From: Doris montereyensis
Taxonomy: Eukaryota > Mollusca > Gastropoda > Nudibranchia > Dorididae
DNA length: 64,000 nucleotides
Reading direction: 5' to 3'
Assembly (NCBI GenBank): GCA_037039925.1
Contig: JAXRKP010001345.1
Coordinates: 72,001-136,000, forward strand
The stretch's first letter is position 1. Each line of letters starts with the position of its first letter. Positions 38,201 through 48,949 of this stretch are shown here, piece after piece. The translations under genes and the position numbers were made by a program. Under the pieces are notes generated by a model, which did not search any database, was not told the origin of the DNA, and saw nothing but the letters and a program-made list of their open reading frames with translations.

Positions 38201-41085
38201 GATAAAAGTATTAAATCTCTCTAGTCAATACAAGATAAAAGTATTAAATCTCTCTAGTCAATACAAGATAAAAGTATTAAATCTCTCTAGTCAATACAAG
38301 ATAAAAGTATTAAATCTCCATAGTCAATACAAGATAAAAGTATTAAATCTCTAGTCAATACAAGATAAAAGTATTAAATCTCTATAGTCAATACAAGATA
38401 AAAGTATTAAATCTCTCTAGTCAATACAAGATAAAAGTATTAAATCCCTAGTCAATACAAGATAAAAGTATTAAATCCCTAGTCAATACAAGATAAAAGT
38501 ATTAAATCCCTAGTCAATACAAGATAAAACTATTGAACTCTCTAGTCAATACAAGATAAAACTATTGAACTCCCTAAGATAAAAGTATTAAATCTCTCTA
38601 GTCAATACAAGATAAAAGTATTAAATCTCTCTAGTCAATACAAGATAAAAGTATTAAATCCCCTAGTCAATACAAGATAAAAAGTATCAAATCTCTAGTC
38701 AATACAAGATAAAAGTATTAAATCTCTCTAGTCAATACAAGATAAAAGTATTAAATCTCTCGTCAATACAAGTTAAAAGTATTAAATCCTAGTCAATACA
38801 AGATAAAAGTATTAAATCCCCCTAGTCAATACAAGATAAAAGTATTAAATCTCTAGTCAATACAAGTTAAAAGTATTAAATCCCCTAGTCAATACAAGAT
38901 AAAAGTATTAAATCTCTAGTGAATACAAGATAAAAGTATTAAATCTCTCTAGTCAATACAAGATAAAAGTATTAAATCCCCTAGTCAATACAAGATAAAA
39001 GTATTAAATCTCTCAAGTCAATACAAGATAAAAGTATTAAATCCCCTAGTCAATACAAGATAAAAGTATTAAATCCCTAGTCAACACAAGATATAAGTAT
39101 TAAATCCCCTAGTCAACACAAGATAAAAGTATTAAATCTCTCTAGTCAATACAAGATAAAAGTATTAAATCTCTCTAGTCAATACAAGATAAAAGTATTA
39201 AATCTCTCTAGTCAATACAAGATAAAAGTATTAAATCTAGTCAATACAAGATAAAAGTATTAAATCCCTAGTCAACACAAGATATAAGTATTAAATCCCC
39301 TAGTCAACACAAGATAAAAGTATTAAATCTCTAGTCAATACAAGATAAAAGTATTAAATCTCTAGTCAACACAAGAAAAAAGTATTAAATCCCTAGTCAA
39401 CACAAGATAAAAGTATTAAATCTCTCTAGTCAATACAAGATAAAAGTATTAAATCTCTAGTCAATACAAGATAAAAGTATTAAATATCTCTAGTCAACAC
39501 AAGATAAAAGTATTAAATCTCTAGTCAATACAAGATAAAAGTATTAAATCTCCCTAGTCAATACAAGATAAAAGTATTAAATATCTCTAGTCAAAACAAG
39601 ATAAAAGTATTAAATCTCTAGTCAATACAAGATAAAAGTATTAAATCTCTCTAGTCAATAGAAGATAAAAGTATTAAATCTCTCTAGTCAATACAAGATA
39701 AAAGTATTAAATATCTCTAGTCAAAACAAGATAAAAGTATTAAATCTCTCTAGTCAATACAAGATAAAAGTATTAAATCTCTAGTCAATACAAGATAAAA
39801 GTATTAAATCTCTCTAGTTAACACAAGATAAAAGTATTAAATCTCTCTAGTCAATACAAGATAAAAGTTTTAAATCTCTAGTCAATACAAGATAAAAGTA
39901 TTAAATCTCTCTAGTCAATACAAGATAAAAGTATTAAATCCCCTAGTCAATACAAGATAAAAGTATTAAATCCCCTAGTCAATACAAAATAAAAGTATTA
40001 AAATCTCTAGTCAATACAAGATAAAAGTATTAAATCTCTCTAGTCAATACAAGATAAAAGTATTAAATCTCTCTAGTCAATACAAGATAAAAGTTTTAAA
40101 TCTCTAGTCAATACAAGATAAAAGTATTAAATCTCTCTAGTCAATACAAGATAAAAGTATTAAATCTCTAGTCAATACAAGATAAAAGTATTAAATCCCC
40201 TAGTCAACACAAGATAAAAGTATTAAATCTCTCTAGTCAATACAAGATAAAAGTATTAAATCTAGTCAATACAAGATAAAAGTATTAAATCCTAGTCAAT
40301 ACAAGATAAAAGTATTAAATCTCCACAGTCAACACAAGATATTTATTAAATCTCTGTAGTCAATACAAGATATTTATAAGTATTAAATCTCTGTAGTCAA
40401 CACAAGATAAAAGTATTAAATCTCTAGTCAATACAAGATAAAAGTATTAAATCTCTCTAGACAACACAAGATAAAAGTATTAAATCTCTCTAGACAATAC
40501 AAGATAAAAGTATTAAACTCTAGTCAACACAAGATAAAAGTATTAAATCCTAGTCAACACAAGACAAAAAGTATTAAATCCCCTAGTCAACACAAGATAA
40601 AAGTATTAAATCCCTAGTCAACACAAGATAAAAGTATTAAATCCCCTAGTCAACACAAGTTAAAAGTATTAAATCCCCTAGTCAATACAAGATAAAAGTA
40701 TTAAATGTCTCTAGTCAATACAAGATAAAAGTATTAAATGTCTCTAGTCAATACAAGATAAAAGTATTAAATCCCCTAGTCAACACAAGATAAAAGTATT
40801 AAATCCCCTAGTCAATACAAGACAAAAGTATTAAATCCCCTAGTCAACACAAGATAAAAGTATTAAATCTGTCTAGTCAACACATGATAAAAGTATTAAA
40901 TCTCTAGTCAATACAAGATAAAAGTATTAAATCCCCTAGTCAATACAAAATAAAAGTATTAAATCCCCTAGTCAACACAAGATAAAAGTATTAAATCTCT
41001 CTAGTCAATACAAGATAAAAGTATTAAATCTCTCTAGTCAATACAAGATAAAAGTATTAAATCTCTAGTCAATACAAGATAAATA
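35265..41085. repeat. About 31-bp minisatellite, 5.8 kb (left arm)
   Basis: Roughly 190 copies with core GTCAATACAAGATAAAAGTA then TTAAATCTCTCTA. Unit length varies from 27 to 33 because of CTCTCTA/CTCTA/CCCCTA/CCTA alternatives. Multi-unit blocks recur (37290-37700 resembles 38760-39170). Units near 35.3 kb are of a CTATTGAACTC type. It fills the intron between exons A and B, starting about 20 bp from the exon A donor. Mirror at 48950-54870. Confidence 0.95.
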
Positions 41086-41104
41086 AACTTGGGTTAAAAC
41101 TCAC

Positions 41105-41545
41105 CTAAAGCATTGGTGTTCGGAAGCATAAATGGCTGAGAGTAACCCTGAAACTGCGCCACATACGACTGTCCGTGCATTGGTTGACCTATGACCTGCA
41201 ACTGGGGCACAGGGGTGGCTGGAGGTCCAGAGCATTGGTGGCTGCTGCAGCAATGGCAGGCTGCGGCGTGACTGCCGCTTGTGGTGGGGCGATGACGCCA
41301 GGAATGGAGGGCGTGCCCACCGATGACACTCTTGCCTGTTGCTGTTGTTGAATCTGCTGTTGTACCTGTTGTTGTTGCTGCTGCGTCTGCTGTGGAGGTG
41401 GCTGCATGTGGGTCTCCTGGGTCTGCATTTGAGGAAGCTGTGCTTGTTGCGACTGGGTCTGAGGTTGTTGGGGCGTTGCCTGTGGAGGCTGTTGTTGTTG
41501 CTGCTGCGGCTGAGGTTGTTGCAACTGTTGCTGTTGATCAGTCAT
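41105..41545 (-). CDS. PHC: Polyhomeotic-like exon A (left copy), first coding exon, frameshifted
   Basis: The exon is 41105-41616 (acceptor TTTTCTTTCAG; donor GCTTTAG|gtgagt); ATG is at 41545. It begins MTDQQQQLQQPQPQ with long Gln/Pro runs, then RVSSVGTPSIPGVIAPPQAA. Compared with the right copy one base is missing between 41227 and 41228 (GGTCCAGAG versus GGTCGCAGAG), which shifts the frame to a stop at 41189 and loses the end VIGQPMHGQSYVAQF. The left copy also has one Gln fewer in a Gln run and three extra bases before the ATG. The intact partner shows the shift is a sequence error or a mutation in this copy only. Confidence 0.75.
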
Positions 41546-41744
41546 TGTGTCAGGCTGCTCTCCGCTCAAGCAGAGGTCTTGAACAGATTTGTTGTGTTAG
41601 CAGTCTGTCACATTGTCTGAAAGAAAAGATGAAAGGTTTCAGGTGTCCGTCTAAAGACAGCGACCGCCGTATAAAAACCAACAAAAGTGTGGCATCTGCA
41701 AGAGAGATAGTCACACATTTTTCTGTCTATTTTTTTTTTTTTTA

Positions 41745-42262
41745 AAAGGACAGAGTTCTGACATAGCTTTTTGGAGTATCACAATGATGGTACATGTTAT
41801 TTGTAAAAATAGAATAACATCTTCAACGTCCCTTTTAGATTTATAGGCCAATTGATGTGAGTCGAGAGTAGGTCCACTTGTAATTGTAATTGTTTTTCAC
41901 ACAATCCTCTCAAGACATTTCATTAAAATAGATGTCAATGCTACTGGTCTTAAATCATTCATTTGTTTTATGTTACTGCATTTTGGGAAAGGAGATATTT
42001 GGGACAATTTACAAGCATTCAGTATTTCATTTAACGACAGTGATAAATTAAATATGTATGAAAATATACCCGAGAGTTCACCAGAACATAATTCCATGAC
42101 ACGTGAGGTTATATTGCCCGGTCCACAGGCTTTGTTCATTTTAAGAGTTTTGAAAAGTTTATTTACTTCATTTTCATTGACTGTTATTACTGGTCCACAG
42201 GCTTTGTTTATTTTAAGAGTTTTGAAAAGTTTATTTACTTCATTTTCATTGACTGTTATTAT
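41745..42262 (-). mobile_element. Reverse transcriptase fragment of a CR1/Jockey-like LINE (left arm)
   Basis: The minus strand encodes the early part of a non-LTR RT domain: VNENEVNKLFKTLK, NKACGPGNITSRVMELC, IFNLSLSLNEILNACKLSQI, LRPVALTSILMKCLERIV. After a stop follow LDSHQLAYKSKRDVEDVILF and PKSYVRTLSF, where the match ends at an A-run. The catalytic YADD part is absent, so it is a dead internal fragment. Its first 72 bp (24 codons) are tandemly duplicated in frame. It lies about 130 bp upstream of exon A, on the gene strand, in the presumed 5' intron. Confidence 0.85.
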
Positions 42263-44274
42263 AAAAAATAACATGGACCCCCTACTGGCCCTGTTTTCCA
42301 GTTTTTTATCATCTTCATGAGGAAAGTGTGGTGGGTTCAGGGGGCTTAAACCCCAGCATTATAGCGAACAAAAACAAAAGTCCTGCTCTCAGGTTTCCAA
42401 GTCATCTTCACAAGTCAGTCATCTCTCTATACTCCCGCTTTAGCATCGCCTCAGTGTATTTTCCACAGTTGTGCCTATAAGATGGTCAGAGGTGCTAATA
42501 TGGGAGTATATGGAGGCGACTGAATTGGGATCACACGTCGTGACATAGGTCTACTCGTAGAGCGGCGAGGAAGAGACTATTGAGTTAAACTAGGGTTTGT
42601 GATAATCGTATTTGATGTAAAATGTTGGGGGTGCTAGATCTATTTAAAGTGCGATTACAAAAATACAGAACACTGGGATATAAAAAATATGATGCGCTTA
42701 CTGCGAGTAGATACTCGAGTAATCAACTGCTACTCAATTTGTTATTTGTAATCGGCAATGCATCCAATACTAACAACAAATGGCATTTTTTCGGGGTCTC
42801 GCTTAGATCTAGACCTAGATCTACTCGTCATTAACACAAGAAAAGCGGCTTGCTCAGCCAGCGCAATGGCTGTCACATGACAGTTGGCTCGCTGACAGTC
42901 ATCGCCGCGTGCAAGGCTGCCCACAAAGTTTTACGAGTTCACAGGTAAGTGTGACTTCTGACCAGGCCATCACCGATTTATTGAATTCAGTCACATGCGA
43001 CCATCTGGTCTCACCTAAGCCCAGCCAAACTAGGATGATTCCATTCTCGATCTCTTCAATTTAGCAGGAGAGAACAAAACCAATTACGCATCTGTGCAAA
43101 CACATATTATATTATATATCATTATCAGCTCAGTCACACATGCTCTCAAAACAGACCTACTCACATTTACAGACCTGCCAACTTTCTCAGGGACAAAATA
43201 AGGAAAATGAATATTTTTGAATCGTGACATGTCGATTGATTCACATTTGCAATAACGGACGGTGCACCCCTATGCTATCGCAGTTGTTTTTGTACGACCA
43301 CAAGCAAATTTCTTAGTGATTTTAATCTGGGCACATTCCTTTTACTCTTCTTAACAAAGTTCCGAACTGATTACTAACCGAGACAGGCAAGTTTTTCTCA
43401 ATAATAAATTTTGTTCATAAAACCTCTGCCCTTATCACAGAGCAATCTCTGTCCTTGGTCATGAAGCCACTGATATTCCTACTCTTCCTCGTCTCGATCT
43501 CCAAAATAATCGTAAATCAGGCCCTTCAGCTCTGACTCAGGGCCAATACTTGATAAATTAATATCCCTCAACTTGTTGAGGTGAGAAGCCACCTCTTGTG
43601 GACTTGGTCTAGTAACAGTTGATGTTGAGAGGAAGACGCCATTTTGTCATTGGTTACGCTTGGTTACGATGGTCAACTTTTCATAAAATTACACACAATA
43701 TATTTAATCTTTGTTTTGCCACAAACTACACTGATTTGATAAAATAATACGTTGAAATTATCATAAAACTACTTTATATTACTGTTTAGACGTTTTTTAT
43801 GAATATTTTCCTTGTTAAAGTTAGCACTATTGTGTTGAGGATAACAAGACTTGTTTACACAGATGCGCATTAATTCTAGCAGGTTTAGCGTGCCTTGTAT
43901 TCATGCGCACATAGTAAACAGAGACAGAGCAGAAAAAGACGATGAAAACGGTATGCGATAGTCCGACCTTTCATTGATAAATGAAAACAAGGTTGATGTA
44001 ACAATATAGTTCGTCATGTTATCGATTTTGGATCACTTTTCGTCATGTTTGCTCACGAGTGAGTGCAGAAAATAATCATTTTAAAATATTTAGAGTATGT
44101 TTTTCGTGCTAAATCCTCTTGATATCGGTGTTGAAATGATTAAGGAATCCAAAACAGGCAAAAGTCAAAATTGACCCGAGGTCACAATTTTACCTTTATC
44201 ACCCGATATCTCAAAACGACCTTTCCCGACATCCGGCGGGTTTAGTCAGACCGCCACACATATCTGCATAATTT
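42263..44274. other. 5' flank of the gene, mostly unrecognised (left arm)
   Basis: About 2 kb of unique DNA upstream of exon A. It contains a 20-bp imperfect inverted repeat (42433-42515), a strong plus-strand donor motif (TTCACAG|gtaagtg at about 42941), a degraded copy of the small reading frame described at 46388 (minus strand, about 43640 to 43455, one base missing) and the transposase-like remnant described at 46600. The transcription start of the gene and a non-coding first exon should lie here, but I cannot place them. Confidence 0.5.
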
Positions 44275-44955
44275 GATGTAGATATAGGAGTAAGACAGGG
44301 TTGTATCCTATGTCCTCTTTTGTTTATCACATTTATGGATTCAGCTGGAAGGATTTGAGGTGAAAGCTCAAACCAGTAAATGTATCAATGCCTTCATTTG
44401 CCAATGATTTAGTTCTGTTTGAAAATCAGAAAGTGACCTTCAGTCGAATATATAAACATTATGAACAATGAACTTAATAAAAGAGGAATGAAAATATATA
44501 ACCATCTAGGAAAGGCATTTGTAGGTAAACAAGAATTGTCAACTAAAACCAAAATGGCAGTATACATTAAAGTTTATTGTCCTACTCTCCTCTATGGCAG
44601 CGAAACCTGTACCTTAGACAGTAGAGAAAAAATCAGAAATACAACAATAAGAGATCAAATCAAAGTAGATGGCATAAAAACTAAGATAGAAATAAATCAA
44701 TTGAGATGGTTTGGGCATGTAAACAGAATGAATGACAATAGAATAGCTTAATCAGTATACAGTGCTAAGGCCCAAGGTAAAAGACCAAAAGGCAGAGAAA
44801 GTGGGAAGAAGATATGAGGCATTGAAGCATACAGATTTAACTTTTTTGGAAGAAAACAAAAAATGCCAGGACAGGGCATCCTGGAGAAAAATCATCTTGG
44901 GCATGTAATCCCATACAACCGAAAGGTACAATGGGAATTGATAAAGAAAGAAAGT
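44275..44955 (+). mobile_element. Degenerate LINE, RT 3' half, spanning the inverted-repeat boundary
   Basis: Plus-strand pieces in order: GVRQGCILCPLLFITFMDSA (RT motif before the active site), then FANDLVLFENQK at 44397-44432, where the catalytic YADD/FADD pattern has become FAND. A frame at 44461-44751 follows with LLYGSETCTL and LRWFGHVNRMNDNRIA, and then QGKRPKGRE and a CQDRASWRKI-like end. These are the RT catalytic, thumb and C-terminal motifs of a non-LTR element in the right order, with stops and shifts between. The first 73 bases are in the inverted arm; the rest is in the single-copy spacer. The copy is 5' truncated and inactive. Confidence 0.85.
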
Positions 44956-45681
44956 CGGCGCTGAGAGGTTTTAGTAGGCCTGGGCGCTAGAGCCATTACT
45001 CAATACCAACGAAGAAGGCTACGAGCCACTTTATTCGAATCCTACCACCGTCTTAGGGCTAGAGGTGATGGAACACCAATTCCCGAATCCCGTCTTGATA
45101 CCAACTCCCGACTCCTATCTTGATACAACCTACATTGTAACTATTTTACCTTGATGAGAATGACGAGATGAGACCAGTCTTAAAGTGATGGCCACTAACA
45201 CGTGTCAAGACTGCTGCGCTGGCAGTGCCCTGAGACGATATGAGTTGCACATCAGTAGGCACGGCAGTGGTGATTTGGGTTAAGGATTAGGTGGGGACGT
45301 ATGCAAAATAATATTATTGTGGGCTGTTCGAGAGTCGACCGATGCGAGTGAGATGTCTTTTAAGTTTCTTTGAGTAATGGCGGCACTCATCCACAGCCTT
45401 TGTAGGCCGACTTTCATACACCAAAATGAGAAGCCACTTCCTTTTGTAGACCGACTTCCATACACCAAAATGAGAAGCCACCTCTCGGCAGAGATACAAA
45501 TCCTTTACTGTGGTGGAAAGATAACGTAATGCTGCTAACTGCCAGTTGCAGGAAATTGCGAAATCTTTTCTGTTTGTTCTTTTACCGTTGGTGCCATCAG
45601 AGATATTATTTTCAAAAAAAGCTGGAGAACTGGTCTCCCATCACAGAATTTGTTTAAAACCTAGCAACATTGATTTGATAT
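44956..45681. other. Right half of the single-copy spacer, unrecognised
   Basis: About 730 bp without a family match. It holds one imperfect 44-bp tandem duplication (45400-45487; shared CATACACCAAAATGAGAAGC). Short open frames on both strands have no recognised motif. At its right end it joins the RT motif copied into the right arm, but what follows that motif here differs from the left side, so one of the two junctions is rearranged. Confidence 0.55.
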
Positions 45682-46387
45682 CAGCTGAATCCATAAATGT
45701 GATAAACAAAAGAGGACATAGGATACAACCCTGTCTTACTCCTATATCTACATCAAATTATGCAGATATGTGTGGCGGTCTGACTAAACCCGCCGGATGT
45801 CGGGGAAGGTCGTTTTGAGATATCGGGTGATAAAGGTAAAATTGTGACCTCGGGTCAATTTTGACTTTTTGCCTGTTTTGGATTCCTTAATCATTTCAAC
45901 ACCGATATCAAGAGGATTTAGCACGAAAAACATACTCTAAATATTTTAAAATGATTATTTTCTGCACTCACTCGTGAGCAAACATGACGAAAAGTGATCC
46001 AAAATCGATAACATGACGAACTATATTGTTACATCAACCTTGTTTTCATTTATCAATGAAAGGTCGGACTATCGCATACCGTTTTCATCGTCTTTTTCTG
46101 CTCTGTCTCTGTTTACTATGTGCGCATGAATACAAGGCACGCTAAACCTGCTAGAATTAATGCGCATCTGTGTAAACAAGTCTTGTTATCCTCAACACAA
46201 TAGTGCTAACTTTAACAAGGAAAATATTCATAAAAAACGTCTAAACAGTAATATAAAGTAGTTTTATGATAATTTCAACGTATTATTTTATCAAATCAGT
46301 GTAGTTTGTGGCAAAACAAAGATTAAATATATTGTGTGTAATTTTATGAAAAGTTGACCATCGTAACCAAGCGTAACCAATGACAAA

Positions 46388-46573
46388 ATGGCGTCTTCCT
46401 CTCAACATCGAACTGTTACTAGACCAAGTCCACAAGAGGTGGCTTCTCACCTCAACAAGTTGAGGGATATTAATTTATCAAGTATTGGCCCTGAGTCAGA
46501 GCTGAAGGGCCTGATTTACGATTATTTTGGAGATCGAGACGAGGAGAGAGTAGGAATATCAGTGGCTTCATGA
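46388..46573 (+). CDS. Small hypothetical reading frame in the 5' flank (right arm)
   Basis: A 61-codon frame starting in a good context (ACAAAATGG) with a CCAAT string 14 bases upstream. It reads MASSSQHRTVTRPSPQEVAS, then SELKGLIYDYFGDRDEE. It looks coding: mixed composition and an acidic end. In the left arm the corresponding sequence lacks one base early in the frame, but its other end reads DRDEEE then a stop, so each arm disagrees about a different end. It may be a small gene, a first exon, or a leftover of a transposon protein, given the transposase-like segment just downstream. I do not recognise the family. Confidence 0.3.
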   Translation: MASSSQHRTVTRPSPQEVASHLNKLRDINLSSIGPESELKGLIYDYFGDRDEERVGISVAS

Positions 46574-46599
46574 CCAAGGACAGAGATTGCTCTGTGATA

Positions 46600-46765
46600 A
46601 GGGCAGAGGTTTTATGAACAAAATTTATTATTGAGAAAAACTTGCCTGTCTCGGTTAGTAATCAGTTCGGAACTTTGTTAAGAAGAGTAAAAGGAATGTG
46701 CCCAGATTCGGAAATCACTAAGAAATTTGCTTGTGGTCGTACAAAAACAACTGCGATAGCATAGG
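46600..46765 (+). mobile_element. Transposon-protein-like remnant (right arm)
   Basis: Between in-frame stops one plus frame reads IIEKNLPVSVSNQFGTLLRR and MCPDSEITKKFACGRTKTTA. The pattern of a short hydrophobic/polar run followed by (M/F)xPDSEIAKKFxxGRTK resembles poorly characterised zinc-finger/hAT-like proteins that are multicopy in invertebrate genomes; this is from memory of such proteins and not a firm assignment. The left-arm copy has an extra stop (GATTAAAATC for GATTCGGAAATC). Confidence 0.3.
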
Positions 46766-47524
46766 GGGTGCACCGTCCGTTATTGCAAATGTGAATCAAT
46801 CGACATGTCACGATTCAAAAATATTCATTTTCCTTATTTTGTCCCTGAGAAAGTTGGCAGGTCTGTAAATGTGAGTAGGTCTGTTTTGAGAGCATGTGTG
46901 ACTGAGCTGATAATGATATATAATATAATATGTGTTTGCACAGATGCGTAATTGGTTTTGTTCTCTCCTGCTAAATTGAAGAGATCGAGAATGGAATCAT
47001 CCTAGTTTGGCTTGGCTTAGGTGAGACCAGATGGTCGCCAAGCGACTGAATTCAATAAATCGGTGATGGCCTGGTCAGAAGTCACACTTACCTGTGAACT
47101 CGTAAAACTTTGTGGGCAGCCTTGCACCGCGGCGATGACTGTCAGCGAGCCAACTGTCATGTGACAGCCATTGCGCTGGCTGAGCAAGCCGCTTTTCTTG
47201 TGTTAATGACGAGTAGATCTAGGTCTAGATCTAAGCGAGACCGAAAAAATGCCATTTGTCGTTAGTATTGGATGCATTGCCGATTACAAATAACAAATTG
47301 AGTAGCAGTTCGGTACTCGAGTATCTACTCGCAGTAAGCTCATCATATTTTTTATATCCCAGTGTTCTGTATTTTTGTAATCGCACTTTAAATAGATCTA
47401 GCACCCCCAACATTTTACATCAAATACGATTATCACAAACCCTAGTTTAACTCAATAGTCTCTTCCTCGCCGCTCTACGAGTAGACCTATGTCACGACGT
47501 GTGATCCCAATTCAGTCGCCTCCA

Positions 47525-47612
47525 TATACTCCCGTATTAGCACCTCTGACCATCTTATAGGCACAACTGTGGAAAATACACTGAGGCGATGCTAAAGCGG
47601 GAGTATAGAGAG
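47525..47612. repeat. Imperfect short inverted repeat (possible MITE or hairpin)
   Basis: ATACTCCCGTATTAGCACCT on one side pairs with GAGGCGATGCTAAAGCGGGA then GTAT on the other, with about 45 bases between. It is present in the left arm at 42433-42515. No clear target-site duplication, so the element type is open. Confidence 0.45.
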
Positions 47613-47769
47613 ATGACTGACTTGTGAAGATGACTTGGAAACCTGAGAGCAGGACTTTTGTTTTTGTTCGCTATAATGCTGGGGTTTAAGCCCCCCTGAA
47701 CCCACCACACTTTCCTCATGAAGATGATAAAAAACTGGAAAACAGGGCCAGTAGGGGGTCCATGTTATT

Positions 47770-48290
47770 TTTTATAATAACAGTCAATGAAAATGAAGTA
47801 AATAAACTTCAAAACTCTTAAAATAAACAAAGCCTGTGGACCAGTAATAACAGTCAATGAAAATGAAGTAAATAAACTTTTCAAAACTCTTAAAATGAAC
47901 AAAGCCTGTGGACCGGGCAATATAACCTCACGTGTCATGGAATTATGTTCTGGTGAACTCTCGGGTATATTTTCATACATATTTAATTTATCACTGTCGT
48001 TAAATGAAATACCGAATGCTTGTAAATTGTCCCAAATATCTCCTTTCCCAAAATGCAGTAACATAAAACAAATGAATGATTTAAGACCAGTAGCATTGAC
48101 ATCTATTTTAATGAAATGTCTTGAGAGGATTGTGTGAAAAACAATTACAATTACAAGTGGACCTACTCTCGACTCACATCAATTGGCCTATAAATCTAAA
48201 AGGGACGTTGAAGATGTTATTCTATTTTTTACAAATAACATGTACCATCATTGTGATACTCCAAAAAGCTATGTCAGAACTCTGTCCTTT
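47770..48290 (+). mobile_element. Reverse transcriptase fragment of a CR1/Jockey-like LINE (right arm)
   Basis: Mirror copy of the fragment at 41745-42262: KACGPGNITSRVMELCSGEL, LRPVALTSILMKCLERIV, LAYKSKRDVEDVILFFTNN, ending at the A-run at 48294. The first copy of the 72-bp duplication has lost two bases (AACTTCAAAAC for AACTTTTCAAAAC). There is one conservative change (EIPNACK for EILNACK). It ends about 125 bp upstream of exon A. Confidence 0.85.
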
Positions 48291-48484
48291 TAAAAAAAAA
48301 AAATAGAAAGAAAAATGTGTGACTATCTCTCTTGCAGATGCCACACTTTTGTTGGTTTTTATACGGCGGTCGCTGTCTTTAGACGGACACCTGAAACCTT
48401 TCATCTTTTCTTTCAGACAATGTGACAGACTGCTAACACAACAAATCTGTTCAAGACCTCTGCTTGAGCGAGCAGCCTGACACA

Positions 48485-48929
48485 ATGACTGATCAACAGC
48501 AACAGTTGCAACAACCTCAGCCGCAGCAGCAACAACAACAACAGCCTCCACAGGCAACACCCCAACAACCTCAGACCCAGTCGCAACAAGCACAGCTTCC
48601 TCAAATGCAGACCCAGGAGACCCACATGCAGCCACCTCCACAGCAGACGCAGCAGCAACAACAACAGGTACAACAGCAAATTCAACAGCAGCAACAGGCA
48701 AGAGTGTCATCGGTGGGCACGCCCTCCATTCCTGGCGTCATCGCCCCACCACAAGCGGCAGTCACGCCGCAGCCTGCCATTGCTGCAGCAGCCACCAATG
48801 CTCTGCGACCTCCAGCCACCCCTGTGCCCCAGTTGCAGGTCATAGGTCAACCAATGCACGGACAGTCGTATGTGGCGCAGTTTCAGGGTTACTCTCAGCC
48901 ATTTATGCTTCCGAACACCAATGCTTTAG
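48485..48929 (+). CDS. PHC: Polyhomeotic-like exon A (right copy), first coding exon, intact
   Basis: The exon runs 48417-48929 (acceptor TTTTCTTTCAG, donor GCTTTAG|gtgagt). The ATG at 48485 is the first in its frame after an in-frame TAA at 48434-48436, which supports it as the start and the upstream part as 5' UTR. It encodes 148 codons plus one base: MTDQQQQLQQPQPQ, Gln/Pro runs, THMQPPPQQTQ, a second Gln run, SSVGTPSIPGVIAPPQAAVT, then PVPQLQVIGQPMHGQSYVAQ and PFMLPNTNAL. Low-complexity Gln tracts are typical of polyhomeotic N-termini. No signal peptide or membrane segment, consistent with a nuclear protein. Phase 1 matches exon B. Confidence 0.8.
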
Positions 48930-48949
48930 GTGAGTTTTAACCCAAGTTT

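Noticed and set aside
41322..41745. Plus-strand Val/Ala- or Leu-rich frames opposite exon A
   Set aside because: Antisense shadow of the Gln-rich coding exon (CAG/CAA repeats read backwards).
42622..42834. 70-codon frame in the 5' flank (mirrored at 47231)
   Set aside because: No recognised motif, and the frame differs in length and end between the arms; not distinguishable from chance.
44461..44751. Stand-alone 96-codon gene
   Set aside because: Sequence carries RT C-terminal motifs (YGSETCTL, RWFGHV) and is preceded by a damaged RT active site, so it is part of a dead LINE.
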